Source of the DNA: Trachythela sp. YZ-2020
Lineage: Eukaryota; Cnidaria; Anthozoa; Malacalcyonacea; Clavulariidae
Length of the DNA: 64,000 nucleotides
Direction: 5' to 3'
Assembly: GCA_016169945.1 (NCBI GenBank)
Contig: JADLSH010000358.1
Location: forward strand, 5,613,001-5,677,000
Numbering within the stretch: the first letter of the stretch is position 1; the number at the start of each line of letters is the position of its first letter. Below are positions 35,214-48,000 of the stretch, piece after piece. The notes under the pieces are model-generated. The model saw nothing but the letters and a program-made list of their open reading frames with translations. It made no database searches and was not told where the DNA came from. The position numbers and the translations under genes were made by a program.

Positions 35214-37329
35214 CAAGGTTTCAGGTTCTTTGTTAACTTTATATATAAAATTTATCATAAAGTAGAATATCTTTGACGTTCGAATTTAGCATTAATTAGT
35301 TTACTGGTAATGGCATCATTCGGTTCGCTTCACGCCTTGGCCCTTGGCCCTTGGCCCTTGGCCGTTGGCCTGGGATAGTGCATGCCAGAGTAAGTTTTGC
35401 CTATACGAGTAACGAGTAACGACGTGCTTCAAACAGGGAAAGCAAATGCATTGCCATTGATCATAACTCCGATATTTTTAGGTATTCAGTATTTATGACT
35501 TTCCATGCAACTTAAGTTTCGGAGATTATTGTTGAAATGTGTCAATATCACAATATGGATATAAATAATTTAATAAGTCGTGCAATCTGCATGCATGTTT
35601 TCCTTGCAGAATCCAGAGTTGACTATTAGTGTTAAAAAATGATGGATTTGTCTATTGGTGTGGACGTAATGATTGTAAAGTCATGGTCTACCCACACATA
35701 TCTGTTTGTAAATATAACATGCCCACAAACGCACGTCATATACATAAGCTGATTATAAAATTTAGCGACCTTGATTCGTCAACAAATACTTGTTGCGACT
35801 TGATATATTATAGAATATAGGACGTGAGTCCTAAGTATAGATATACTAATAATTTCTACCTTGATTTCGATCTTCAATGCTATAGTTATTTGTTCTTATT
35901 TTATTTATTATTATTATCATAGTTTTTTTTATTTTAGACAGGCCTATGTTTCCTTCGTCATGCATGCGTTCTAGATAGATTTAATCAAGTGTAGGTGTAT
36001 TTTTTTTTGGACGTGATTATGGAGAATGTGGCCTGTTATAAAATACTTGAGCGAATAACGTAAAATCGTTTCCTGCCTTATTCTAACTATCTTGTTTATT
36101 AGTCAGCAAAATACATTTTGGTAAATATTACCTTGGTCATAAGTTCTAGAAAAATAGGCGTGCACAAGACTGTGGTTAACCCGTTGGCACAGTGCTATTT
36201 CCTCAATAGTTTTCTATTTCCTAATTTGCATATTGTCCGCTACGATATCACAAATTTTACATAAATTGAGTCGATATCGCGATATTTTTATTCCAATTTC
36301 AATTGTGCAGCCTTACAGTCAAGAGCAAGACTACGTCAACGAGTATTGAACGCCACTTTCAACTTAAAGATTTCCTTTGGAACGTCAATTTTTAATCGTA
36401 TCGTAAAATATTTTGACAGCTAAAAGATTGATCTTTATTGGCATGTAAAATAAATCTATAAACTAAGACTAAGTAATAAACGCACGACAAAATGGTAAAC
36501 TTGGATTACTTTTTTTTATACACCCTGTATATTTCTATGTTAGGAAAATGAGATAATCAATGTTATAGACACGTTTGCTTGTTGTGTGGTATTTGCGAAA
36601 GTTTTCGTAATTTTCTCTTTATATTTGTCTATTTGTCAACCTGCAAGTATAATTGCTAGAACTTTTTTGTTGTAATTTATTAATATTCCTAGCACCACTC
36701 AACATTACCTGCGTACCATTCACTAATTACTATTAAGATATAAGTGTTTATCTTAATCCGATATAATTTGGAAAGTCTATACAGCATAATTAAGTGCGGT
36801 ATCAAAATACTTCCATGATTATCGTATTGTACGTGGTTATGACTTATATCAGCTTAGTCTTAGAGTCTGTAAAAATATGATTCCGGGTTTCTAAGACAAA
36901 TACCCTACGAAAGACAAGACTGGAAAACTGGATTACACCACATGCAGATCATATATGAATTATGATTCTCAAATTTCATTCATACGCACGTTTTCATCTG
37001 CCTCCTCGATAGGCTCTGACATCATAAATCAGTGGCCAACTCCCCCCCCCTGGAAATCAGGTCGCGCCCTTGAATTTACTTCAAGCGACTGGGGACGAGG
37101 TAGCATTTTCATCACTATTGCCTAGGCCTTTGTGTCAATACATATAATCAACTGTGATTTAATATATATAAATTAGGCAAAACACAATTAATTGGAGCCA
37201 TTGAAGGCAGTATGCATGTTATATATTAAAATATATATGATTGTCAGTATCGTCAAACATATTCTATGTCGTACTTATACCACGCCTGTGTACGGAACAT
37301 TTACCGAGTTTACACATGCCATATTATCT
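35214..37329. other. Non-coding left arm of the large transposon
   Basis: Starts with a short CTTGGCCC tandem run (35336-35370). The rest is AT-rich without a recognised gene. A lone TATACACCCTGTATA, a possible MITE tip, lies at about 36518. Confidence 0.5.
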
Positions 37330-37947
37330 ATACAAGGTGTATCGGGAAAAAGTAGTTTTCAACAAAATTCCGCAACTTTTGTGAAAATTTGTGTCATTAT
37401 TTATTCACTTTTTTTCTAAACATTAATGATCGCGAGTGCAAAAGAGCTGCCAACCATACGGCTTAAAGTAAAAATGTGACTTGGGTTGATGAGGGTCAAG
37501 TTTGGAATGTGCTGTATGAACTATCTAAGCAAAAAACAATTAGGTATGCTTTAAGAATCCGCCCGTGCGCTAAACCTGAAGTATTAATTTGCTTATATGA
37601 ATCGTGCATGAAGTGGTCATGTCGCAAAATAGTGCAAGTTTTAGACTTGGCCAGTCCGGGAAGGACTTTAATGTTGAGGACATCTTTTCCCCTTCAACTG
37701 TCCTGAAACCACATTTCAAGCTTGCCCCCTATGAACCCTTTATATTTCTGCGCAACTCATTTTTGTGTAATGTGCGGAAACAGCCATTTTGCTTTCAGAA
37801 ATATAAATAAATATTGGCAGACGTTTTCGTGTTAAAGAAATCAGAGGATCATTAACAACCAAAATGCAACTGTTGCCAGCACTCCTTAACTTTTCAGTTT
37901 AGAGGCTATTTGAAAATTGTCTACCTTTTTATACACCCTGTATATTT
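37330..37947. mobile_element. Probable mariner-like MITE with TATACARGGTGTA ends
   Basis: TATACAAGGTGTATCGGGAAAAAG near 37330 faces the complement of TATACAGGGTGTATAAAAAGG ending near 37947. Terminal TATA may be TA duplications. The interior has no complete gene. Ends are imperfect, so limits are approximate. Confidence 0.5.
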
Positions 37948-39240
37948 AACGAAACTATTAAGCTTCATTTCCGCTCTATGCGTTTGATACCTAACTGTTA
38001 GTATGCTTGCGTTTGATTTGTCTGGCCCACCTGAGCATTAGTTTTTCATATATAGAAGTCTCGCAAAGACGTGCAGGCTTAAATATTATTGCGATTAACA
38101 ACTTGACGGATTTCAGAGCACACCACAGAAGCAAAACAAACAAAATTTCGCGCCACTCGCCCGTGCAGGGTAAATGTTTAGTCTTCAATTCGAATTTTGA
38201 CAGTTCACAGGTTCTTAGTTGAATATTAATATGTGTAACATGCAGTAAGAGCTGATCGAGAGGTCTCAAAATAAGGGTGGAGCCGGAGGTTTTGTCACTT
38301 TCAAAACCTTTAACCATATATTAATTTTAACCTTCGCGTCCCAATTTTAAACTGCACCCCCTCCCTCTCCTCCCTCTCGTGTTGGGGAAACCATTTCTTT
38401 TGCACCCCTCCCCATGGAATTGTCAAAGAAATTAAGCCTCAACCCCCTTGAAATTCCAATAAAATTCATGTCAGACCGCTTTGAATTGCATGTTATCTCC
38501 TCTGGAAATACGCAAATATGCCCCCCCACCCAATAGAAATTTCACAAAACTCGAAATTTTTCTATGACCCTTCGGATGCACGAGGCGGGGAGGGCAGCTT
38601 CCCCCTAGTAAAATTGAAAGATCGACAAGTTGGGCAAATTTTCAACCCATGTCGGGAAAAAAATATGGGGAAAATAAATGGAAAAGCAATCTAGTCTCTA
38701 TGTAATGTGGCAATATAAGTATTATTGAACAACTAGGAACTTATGTCGGGAGGAGAGGGGTCAGTGTCAATTGGGGAAAATGTTCTCTGCCCCCCTCCTA
38801 AAAATTTGGACACGTACGCCTATGCAGATGGAAATTCCAAAACTATGTTTAACCCTCTTCCCTCTTGGAATTCCAAGGTTTCCTCAACAAGTGGGATATG
38901 GATTAAAATTGGATTAGCGCACTGAGTGTCTGTTGGGTAATTTACAGAACTTTACAATATTTCTTATGCAATTCTTTGGAAAATACGAGGGGATCGAAAA
39001 GCCATTCGATAATTACGTCACGAAAACTTTCTTGGCGCGGGAGCCTCGCTCTCATGAATCAACACGAAAGGCAATTCGCTCACGATTCATGAAAATTAGG
39101 CTCCCGATCCAAGGAAGAAACAATAATTTTGCACACGATAGCGATAGTGTATGTTCTAAAATTGGTTACAATGGCAAAGATAATTAAGAATATTCATTTT
39201 CAACATCTAAAATCGGTTCTTTTTTATAAATCAGATGTCA
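37948..39240. other. Non-coding; C-rich and hairpin sequence
   Basis: C-run-rich blocks lie at 38350-38870. An imperfect hairpin at about 39034-39105 pairs GGGAGCCT and CATGAATC with GATTCATG and AGGCTCCC. The hairpin may be another small element. Confidence 0.45.
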
Positions 39241-40312
39241 CAAACACCAGCTCCTAAACGAGTAAAGCGTTCACCGGAAGCAGCTGTCGATGATATATAC
39301 TGCCGAGCGAAGAGAATCCGTTTCTATGGAATGAGGCGGCACCAAATAATTTTGTCATTTGGCTGGAAAAATTTTCCAGGGCAAGAAATGTCGTAAAAGA
39401 ATTCGTGATTTGGCCATTGCTCAGTGCCATTTCCGCCCTAATCTCGCCGATAACCAAGGTCAAGACTTCGAGCCTTTACCCAGAGTCGGTGAATATTTAT
39501 ACCTTGTTCCTGGCCGAATCTGGTTCAAACAAGTCTAGCACCATTAGCCTTGCCGTGGACCCAATAATTGAGTATGTGGAGGAAAAACAAGAAACAGTAG
39601 TTGTAATCGAAGATTGTTCGAGAAGTGGCTTGTATGAACATCTATCATGCAATGGTCGCGATAATGGTAAAGAATTAAACAGTGAAATTCTTTGCAAGTT
39701 TCACGATGGAAAGCCGTGGCTAATGACAAAAGGAAGGCAAGGGAAACGAGATGGCCCGAAGGCAACCGGCGTTGCATTCTGTGGAGCAAGCCAACCACGC
39801 TCTTTCCTAAGCAAAGGAGTCTTTATAAGAATGGCGAAAGCAGGGATGGTCTTTTGGAAAGAATAATAATGGCAGCATCAATGCCAAACCTTCTTCCACC
39901 ACGAGAGGTTCAACAATATATAGAACAGTTAGAAACAACTGGAGTAAAGGAACTGTCTCGAGTCTTTGATGGCATATTTACGCAACATCAAAGCGGAGAA
40001 GCCAGGATATACGAACTGTCGGTCACTGCTAAAATCGTGTACAACGAGTACTGCAGCCAGGTGGTTGAAGAACAGAACGCAAGATTCCAAGGGGGCTCAG
40101 CTGAATCTGTACAAAGTACCTCGTCATCGAAAGGCACAAAGCATGTGTTACGACGTTTGGTCCTTCGGCATGTTCTCTTCCACGCCATTGACAAGGCACT
40201 GGGGATTATACCACCGGCATCAATACTGTCGTTACATATATCCAAAGAAAACGTCCATAGAGCAATCGACATCAATGAATATTCAGTTGATGTGAAATCA
40301 ATTTTGAAAGAG
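39241..40312 (+). pseudogene. DUF3987-like ATPase segment of the large transposon
   Basis: The best continuous reading begins near 39300 with EAAPNNFVIWLEKF and WPLLSAISALISP. It then has a degenerate P-loop ESGSNKSSTISL (about 39515-39550), VVVIEDCSRSGLYEHL and VAFCGASQPRSFL. A one-base loss near 39846 shifts the frame to DGLLERIIMAASMPNLLPP and onward. The pattern of P-loop, FCGxSQP and DGLLER matches DUF3987 proteins, P-loop ATPases found with primase/helicase functions. An ATG at 39241 is in a different frame, implying another shift near 39295. The exon ends at GAG before GTAAGA (40313) and continues at 41037 in phase 0. Confidence 0.7.
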
Positions 40313-41036
40313 GTAAGACAGAAGCTTGTTGTACATATTTCGCTAAATATTGCATCTTGAATTTCACGACTCACTAGCCAGCAACATAACTGGCTGCGAC
40401 AATCGTATTAAATATTTTTAGTCGAAGCATTTTTATGAAAGATTGTCTGCCATATATTATGTGAACACTTTTTCACATAATTATATACTATCTCGAACAA
40501 TTTGGAAAACACATACTCGTGAGTTTTTCAATACCTCACATTGCAACCCTTCCTCTCACTTGTGCAATTTTGAAAGTCTTTAAAAAAGTCACGAATATAA
40601 TGGACTGCTTTCAGTCAAACCATGCTGTTTTCTTTACTTATTAATTAAGCCATCATATTTATACTGATGTACTAATTGGAAATCTATTTATATATCCATG
40701 CTATGAATCCTAGTAGCAAATAGTATGGAAACGGCAATTAGCATGAAAAATATACAAATTCCGTACTAATAGCCATTTTCATACTATCAAAATGCTATGG
40801 AATAGAAACTTCCCGAATTTGCTTGAGTGCACATTAAACAATAGCTTGAAATCGAGGCGGATAATCCATTGTTAAATAAGCAGTTTTCATTGCCAGAAAG
40901 CAAATTCGGGAAGTATCTCTTCGCTTTTTGAATTCGGAAGTATTAGCAATCAATTTTTTCCCGCTGCTTTTGGGTGTTAGTAACGCATTAATAATTATTT
41001 ATAGATAAATTAATTAATCCATTCTTCTAAACTAAG
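40313..41036. other. Intron of the large transposon's gene, with MITE debris
   Basis: Donor GTAAGA at 40313 and acceptor ACTAAG ending at 41036. It includes a decayed relative (about 40497-40620) of the fold-back MITE at 1.1 kb and an AATTCGGGAAG inverted pair near 40815 and 40905. Confidence 0.6.
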
Positions 41037-41736
41037 GTTTGTGAAATGGATTCATCCAGTTTGGATACGGCAAAAGTGTTCAAGAAGATTCTTCTTCATC
41101 CTGGACAGTTTGTCTTGCCACGGCGCATCTACAGAGATTGTCGTAGTTTAGATTCAGATGGAACTTTAGCGAGGATGAATGAACTGGTTGAAGAAGGTCT
41201 TGGTACACTAGTCCAAAGAACGCAACAACAAATGGTTTTCTATAAGGCATTGCCGGTGTTTGACATTGAAGATACTTTACGGAGCTACGGAATAACCTTG
41301 GACGACTACCGCGGAAAATTCTTTGAAGTGGACTACAAAGTTATCGAAAGCCACAGAAGGGCCATTCACAATGTTAATCATGAGAGAGATCTTATTCCTC
41401 TGCTTAACGAAGACGATGAACGTGAAGAGGAAGGCTACATCAGTGATGCGGAAAGGGATGCGAGAGAGAGAAGTAGAAGAAGAAGAGAAGAGAAGAAGAA
41501 GAATGTCAATTGGGGCTATGCTCTGTTCAGCCACCTGTTACCTCTATTTTTCTGGTAATAAAGTGATAAATGTAAGAACAAGGAGAAGAATGACGAAGAA
41601 GAGGAAGATATTATACCCGTCAGATATTGGTCCAAGCAGAATGGATTACACTCCTCCGGCAGCCATGCTGGAAAATGTTAACAAGTTTTTGAAGAAATGG
41701 AAACATCAGAAACACGAAGAAGACCACGTTCTGCCT
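41037..41736 (+). pseudogene. Large transposon gene, middle part, cut by insertion
   Basis: Continues from the ATPase exon: VFKKILLHPGQFVLPRRIY, then IEDTLRSYGITLDDY and a long acidic/basic low-complexity stretch (EEEGYISDAERDARERSRRR). The first frame stops at 41558. The frame that reaches the insertion site ends with FLKKWKHQKHEEDHVLP, and its last codons are the left copy of the 9-bp duplication. The same frame resumes at 50427 beyond the inserted element, so this and the OTU part were one gene. How the first frame connects to the second (splice or shift) is not resolved. Confidence 0.65.
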
Positions 41737-41817
41737 CAACCTCGTACCCAGGGTTCTCTTAGGTCGGCCGCGCGTGGGAGAAGAGAACCCTGGCAAACAC
41801 TGCGCACGTGGCGACAA
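41737..41817 (+). repeat. Left 81-bp TIR with internal hairpin
   Basis: Begins CAACCTCGTACCC and ends GTGGCGACAA. Within it CCAGGGTTCTCTT (41748-41760) pairs with AAGAGAACCCTGG (41781-41793) across a GC-rich loop (GGTCGGCCGCGCG), so each element end can form a hairpin. Confidence 0.93.
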
Positions 41818-43109
41818 GAATTACGTACTCGCCGTATCTGTCCCGGGGGGTTACCAACATCAAGACACAGATCAAGAAGAGCCTGTTCGCAGGCTACTAT
41901 CAAGTGAATTCCGATTATGAAATTTTTTATGATTTATAAAACCGATTTAACAGACGTTTAAAAAAGGCACAATTTTATCAAATAAATGCAGACGTTGGTT
42001 AAAATGTTCCTATGAAATGGGGTTGAATGCTCAAAGGATTGGACATCTCAAATTTATGTTCAAGACTTGTATTTAATGGAACATGACTGGAAGCAGTGAG
42101 TGTTCTACATTCATCAAGTCTCATGGCTTTATTAAAGTGAGTGAATTTATATAAATACATTAGTCATTACTATCCTACATTTATACTGTTCTAATTTTTT
42201 TTGGGTCCTTGTTGATGTACTGTAAGAAATCAGAGGTATGAAATATGCACAATTCATTTCAAGAGGGTTTGAGTACACATATATTACACATGACAATTAA
42301 TATATATAAATCATATTGATGACCCAGTGGCCCTAGTATAAAATGTATAATTTAATAGTGTATTATGAATCAAAGTTCACATTTGGGTACAAGTGATGAC
42401 AAGACCAGGATATTACAGATTATAATAAATGATCAAAGTTAATAAGTTATACTGTTTTGCTTTTGGTTAAAGTTATTTACATAATGTGTTCTTATTACTT
42501 CATTTATTGTACTGACAAACATGTATGTCAACCAGGCATTATGTTGAGGTGTTGTACAAAGACAATGTGCATTGCAAGTTCTTCTATTATGATGCTCTTT
42601 GTTAAGAAGCCAAAATTAGTATTAGGCCCATTGAGGCGTGGGGCTAACCACTGAGATTTATAAACAATTATCTTACTCACTTGGGCTGGGAATTCTACAC
42701 TGACAGTTATTCCAGCAAAAGAAATTTGATAGTACTCAATGTGAGGATTCACGATATTGGTAGAACTTTTTCAGTAATCATGCCTGTCCTTCTTGCCCTT
42801 TTCTGGGGTTCATTGACTGTTATTGCATGAGTATACAAGTAAACTGGTACCAAGTGTGTCCAGGTGTGGAAACTATTTTGTTTTGCTAGGTTCAACTCCT
42901 AGTGCACACTGACAGTATGGTGCTGTTTCTACCAACTATTTTATATTTTCGATATATGCAGTAGGTATACATACCTAATTAATCATGAACTGCTATTGTA
43001 TAATGTACAGTGCTATAATTAGTGCATTTTCTCAAAATTAACAGCTGTATATCAGTTATTTTAATATTTTTACACATAGTTATATACTGTAGCTGTACTT
43101 GTAATGCAA
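41818..43109. other. Left non-coding arm of the inner transposon
   Basis: AT-rich sequence between the left TIR and the 3' end of the helicase gene. No coding frame is recognised; it should hold the helicase terminator and poly(A) signal. Confidence 0.6.
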
Positions 43110-44888
43110 TTAAGTAGCACAAACATCACTGATAATTTTGAAAAAAGCTTGTGCATGTGTGATTTCCCATATTTCAAATTCAGCAAACAATTCTGTAGCC
43201 GACTTGATCTTGTCACAATTTGAAACAATTAAGTCTATAAGTTCTAATGTTACCCCAGTACTTATGTCAATTCCTCCAAAGTTTGCACCAGATGTGCCTA
43301 ACTCAATCCTATACTTTCTTAGTAATGTCTGGATTCTTGCTCGCTGCTCATCTGTAACAACACGAATTGGCTGGTGTTCAGGTACTTGGCATGGCTTTGT
43401 ATCACTATCAGGTTGTATTTGTAACTTCTTACTTGTTGAGCAAGTCAAGCATTGGCAAATCTTTGAGCAGTTACTGCAACAACAGTGTCTGTCATAATTA
43501 ATTTCACTTCCATTGGATGCAGATCCCAAAAAAAACATAAGTTCCTTTCTCAAACAATTGGTTTCTTGTAAACAAAAATTTCGCATTGCAGTTGTCATCC
43601 CTGGTTTGTTGCTGGAAATATCCTGACCATTAAAGAACAAAGAGGCTTTTGCTGGTTTCTTATCTCGTCCAGCTCGGCCAATTTCTTGGTAATAAGATTC
43701 CATGGTCCTTGGCACACCAATATGTATGACATGTCTGACTTCAGGAATGTTAACCCCAATTCCAATCGCAATTGTTGCAAAAACTACACGAATGATCCTA
43801 TCTTCATTATTTCCCATTAGCTGTTTCATAATCTCGCGCTTCATGCTGTCAGTCTGTGGTGAGTGAAATTGTGCAAAGAGACAATTTTCTGGGCTTTTTT
43901 CCGTCTTGTCAGATGAGGGGAAATAGCTTGCCTCCCCAAGTTCGTCCATGAATAGCTTAAAAGCGTAGCCACACCACTTCAATGGGAGATATATTAACGT
44001 AAGAGGATATGCTGTTAAACTTTTTTTCAAATCTTTTGCAATTGGATGAAGTATTGCTTTATAGCTCTCCTCTCCTGTAGACGATGGCTTTCGTTTCTCT
44101 TTATTAAAGTAAATGTTTGGACGATCTAGGTTCGCTACCACCACGAGAGGATCGTCGAGAAGAAGAGAACTCATTAATGATTCTCTTACATATTTTGGAG
44201 CAGTTGCAGTAAGTACTAAGAATGGAGCGGAAGGGAAAATAGAGCCTAACTGCGAAAGTTTTCCAAAATCAGGTCGAAAATCAAAACCCCATTCTTCGAT
44301 AAGGTGTCCTTCGTCAACGACACAAGCAACAACACGCATTTGTAGGACTTCTGAAAGTAGTATTTGTCTACCTTCTCTACAAGAAATAAATGCCTCAGGG
44401 TGAGCATAAATTAGTTTAAACTTTCCGCCTGTAATGTTCCTCTCTGTTATATTATCAAGTGATAATATGTTCAATTCTCTAATTCCTTCTTCCCTTTCGC
44501 TGTCAATGTATTTTTCTATTTCGTCTTCATCTTCATCTACACCGACTATGTTATGTTTCTTAACTGTATTTAGAACTACAGCTTCGATTCCATGACTCTT
44601 TAGAATGGATAACTGATTTTCAATCAATGCATTCAGTGGTGTGATCACCAAAACGATAGACTCGTTCTTCACATTCGTGTGCTTGGCGTTACGGTAGTCG
44701 AATATGAAGGGAAGCAAATGAAATATGACAGATTTTCCATAACCTGTTGGAAGGACTCCGATTGTGTCCCTTCCTAAAAATAACGACTCGAGTACTTTGT
44801 ATTGTTTGACTTTTAGAAATAAATTTTGATAATTTGATACATCCAAAGCGTACCGAACAGCGTTTAAAAAAGTATTTAGCGAGTACAT
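43110..44888 (-). CDS. RecQ-like superfamily 2 DNA helicase of the inner transposon
   Basis: A single-exon frame of 592 aa. Helicase motifs in order: Walker A GVLPTGYGKS (44-53), VITPLNALI (81-89), motif II VVDEGHLIEEW (190-200, DEGH instead of the usual DEAH/DECH), motif III LTATA (226-230), motif V ATIAIGIGVNIPE (371-383) and motif VI QEIGRAGRD (401-409). A Cys-rich zinc-binding-like knuckle (CCCSNCSKICQCLTC) lies near 469-483, as in RecQ. RQC and HRDC domains are not seen. It would unwind DNA during excision, gap repair or copying of the transposon in the nucleus. It is transcribed away from the DUF6589 gene with 138 bp between the start codons. No frame damage is seen. Confidence 0.93.
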   Translation of the reverse strand: MYSLNTFLNAVRYALDVSNYQNLFLKVKQYKVLESLFLGRDTIGVLPTGYGKSVIFHLLPFIFDYRNAKHTNVKNESIVLVITPLNALIENQLSILKSHGIEAVVLNTVKKHNIVGVDEDEDEIEKYIDSEREEGIRELNILSLDNITERNITGGKFKLIYAHPEAFISCREGRQILLSEVLQMRVVACVVDEGHLIEEWGFDFRPDFGKLSQLGSIFPSAPFLVLTATAPKYVRESLMSSLLLDDPLVVVANLDRPNIYFNKEKRKPSSTGEESYKAILHPIAKDLKKSLTAYPLTLIYLPLKWCGYAFKLFMDELGEASYFPSSDKTEKSPENCLFAQFHSPQTDSMKREIMKQLMGNNEDRIIRVVFATIAIGIGVNIPEVRHVIHIGVPRTMESYYQEIGRAGRDKKPAKASLFFNGQDISSNKPGMTTAMRNFCLQETNCLRKELMFFLGSASNGSEINYDRHCCCSNCSKICQCLTCSTSKKLQIQPDSDTKPCQVPEHQPIRVVTDEQRARIQTLLRKYRIELGTSGANFGGIDISTGVTLELIDLIVSNCDKIKSATELFAEFEIWEITHAQAFFKIISDVCAT

Positions 44889-45026
44889 GTTCGTACTAGT
44901 GATTTTGTTTATCTGACAATAACGTTAAAAGGCGAACGCGGGAAAAGTGTACGTAATGTTACATGTCAGGGGAAACGCATTATTGAAGGGAAAAACCCCA
45001 TTTAATGGCGGGAAAATCATAAAATC
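44889..45026. promoter_or_regulatory. Divergent promoter with two E2F-like sites
   Basis: These 138 bp lie between the start codons of the helicase (minus) and the DUF6589 protein (plus). GCGGGAAAA (44938-44946) and GGCGGGAAAA (45007-45016) match the E2F/DP consensus TTTCCCGC on the complement. No clear TATA box is seen. If real, both genes would be switched on in S phase. Site function is inference from sequence only. Confidence 0.55.
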
Positions 45027-48000
45027 ATGTCGTCGAACGAACGAACACCTCGCAAGAGTCATTACTCAGGAAATAAAAACCTTTGTTGTCTTTGTGGAAA
45101 CGACAAACATAGTGGAAAGTTCACAGACGTATTTAGCAACGTGGGTAAAGCAAAACGGCTAGCAGAAACAATTCAGGACGTCTTGGGTTTAGTATTCGAT
45201 GACATTGACGGACAGCCAACCAAAGTCTGTCGAAGTTGTCATACAAAAATCGACGGGTTCTCTAAATTTAAGGCTTCAGCTTTAACCGTACGCAAAACAA
45301 TTCTTGGTCAAGTGACTTCCAAGAGATGCCTTGTGTTTTCTCTGTGCGAGTCTGGTCCGAATCCGAAAGCCAGTTGCACATCCGCCCTGTCTGATGTGGG
45401 GTCTGAAACGAATGCTGACCCAATTAATGAAGTATGTAATTATGACTTTGAATTGTATCATAGTTACACAACAGATAGCTGTTCGATATTGCTTAGTCTT
45501 GTTTTGTTTTGTTTCAGCTAGGAAAGTGTATTAAATGTTTACTTTAGCTGAGAAATATCAGCGAGACTATAGTAAAACAAACTGACATCATTCATATTAC
45601 CATTCATTTTCATTCAGGTTGTACAGCCACCTGGAAGTTCCCTGAGTGACCAAGATTTAGCCAGTCTTTCGAAAGCTATCGAATCTGGGTCACCATTGGT
45701 GATTGCAAGCACGGTAGCTGACATTAATGCAATAAGACAGCAGTTCATTGATAAACTTTTATACGAACTCAGGCAACGGTGTATAGACCTATGCGCCAGA
45801 TCATCACCATCCGTACTGAGAAAAAACGACTTTTCTGGTATGACTAAATTTGACTGGCAGAGTTTGGTATCAGAGATGTCAACTAATTGTCCATTACTGC
45901 TCGATGTTATGCTGGCTGTTATGAAGAATGCACCAAATAAAACAATCAACGATATCGCTCCTAGAATTGGCTTGTGCTATGCTATCATGATGCAAACCAG
46001 AAATCAAGAGCTAAGCTTGGTACAGCGATTGAATACAATCCTGTTGACTGAAGGAAATGCCAAAAAGAAGGTTAGTATACTGTGGTTCTATTTGTCAGTG
46101 TAGGTTACTTGTATTTTCCCAGCCGGAAATACATCAGGGAAACGCTCTTGGACACTGATTTGTCCATGCATGTGGTACCTTGACAGATTCCTGGGTACGA
46201 GGTTGAATAATACTGTGTATTTGGGTGTCTCACCTAAATGTAATTTAATCAACCTACTGACTATGTAACGTTCGTAACGTTTCTTCTTCTGATTCTTTGA
46301 TATCCGTTTCACAAATAAAAAATTGACATTCGTTCTGCAAACAGGTACAATACGTACTGACATTTTCACTGCTTATTATTTGTTCACCCATTGCACATCA
46401 TGTACAAAAGCTCTTTGACACCTAATGAGACTGTAATAGCAACTAGAAACAAATAAACAAATCAGTGAAAAAAATCATTAATTGATTATTTATATATTCG
46501 CATAAAGCGTCAAGCTTCCAACATATCAACCCAACATATTGGGAAAGATCTGTGTGTCAATTTGATTTATAAATATGACGTTTTTACAGCTTTTCAGGCA
46601 ATGCCAGAAAATGGGCTTCTCGTTGTCGCATCAGAGCAAAACAAATCTCTTGGACGTCGTAGGCAATCATTTTGCTGATGCCTTGATTGATGAAATCAAA
46701 GCTGGCAAAAAATTGCAGGGCACTGGTGACAACTGGGACCTACGAATTCATGTTCATGAGATGCAGACGTCTAATCAAAATGTTGATTTGCATTATTTTG
46801 CATCAAGCTTGATTGTTGAAAGAGTACCGTGCAAAAACCTCTCGACTATTGCGCCTCGGAAAGACGTGCGAACTCTTCCTAACTCAGCATTTATTCTGAA
46901 CAATTGTGAATCAATTAAGCTTAGAGAAGATTTCAAGGTGTTAGTTGGACGAGTTCTAATGGAAAATATACCAGATCTGTCCTTCATGAAGAGCATCATC
47001 CCATCGCATATTCCACAGGATTACCAGCGAGAAATGGCCTTGAAATCAACCATTGTTCCGTTGTCAATGCAATTAAAAGACGAGAAGAAATACGATGAAG
47101 TTGTGGATATTCTCGACTATTATGAGCAAGAATTGGAAGACATTTATGCTAAGGCAGGTGTCATTCAAAAGCCAGCAGCAACAAAAGAAGTGCAAAAACC
47201 CAAATCAATTGTAGGGCTAACTTCAGCAGCTGACCAGCCAGGAGCACACTTTAACAAGACGCACGAAAACGATCACATGAACGCCATCGCAGTGCCATTC
47301 GGAGGAGATCAGATGACTCGAGTCAGGTTTGCTGGTGCAAAAGATTTGCGATCCGGAGCACACACTGCAAAAGAACGACTCGACCACTGTAGTCCATTTT
47401 TCTCATCACCATTTCACACAAAAATGGCTTTTGTACAGGTATAGTACAGAATATATTCAGTCTTCAATCAACTATAGATTTCAAATCGAATCACAAACTC
47501 CATCTTGGTAATTCCTATGTTGGGAATACGAAACAATTTAAGATGCATGATGGAAATAACAAAAGATCAGTCGTGTACATACCATCCACATTTTGTCAAG
47601 GATTTCTACCCATTACCGTCACAACACACCAAAACGCAACTAATTATAAAATACATTAGTAAGATATATTACGTACAATCAGTGAATTTTTTCGTTAAAA
47701 CACTTGATAGTAAGTTACACAACATTAAAAAAGGGGTAGGGGAAATTATAAGGGTTGAAGTACCTGTCGTTGTATCGTTTTATCAACGGAATGTAATATG
47801 AGCGCTATCGATCCACTAGAACCGCAAAATATGTAGGATCGAACAAAGCAGGCTTACGATTCTGCGAATTTTAACAATATCAACTTATATTTAAAATATT
47901 TAGTTCATCTACAGTTTACTTCATAAGCCCGGGTCTGTAAGAGAAGTTGGAACGCTGAAGTTCTTCCGCGAGAAATATAACCGCAGAAATGTGACACCAG

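Noticed and set aside
37476..37810. Host gene fragment
   Set aside because: Overlapping short frames inside a probable MITE, no conserved motif.
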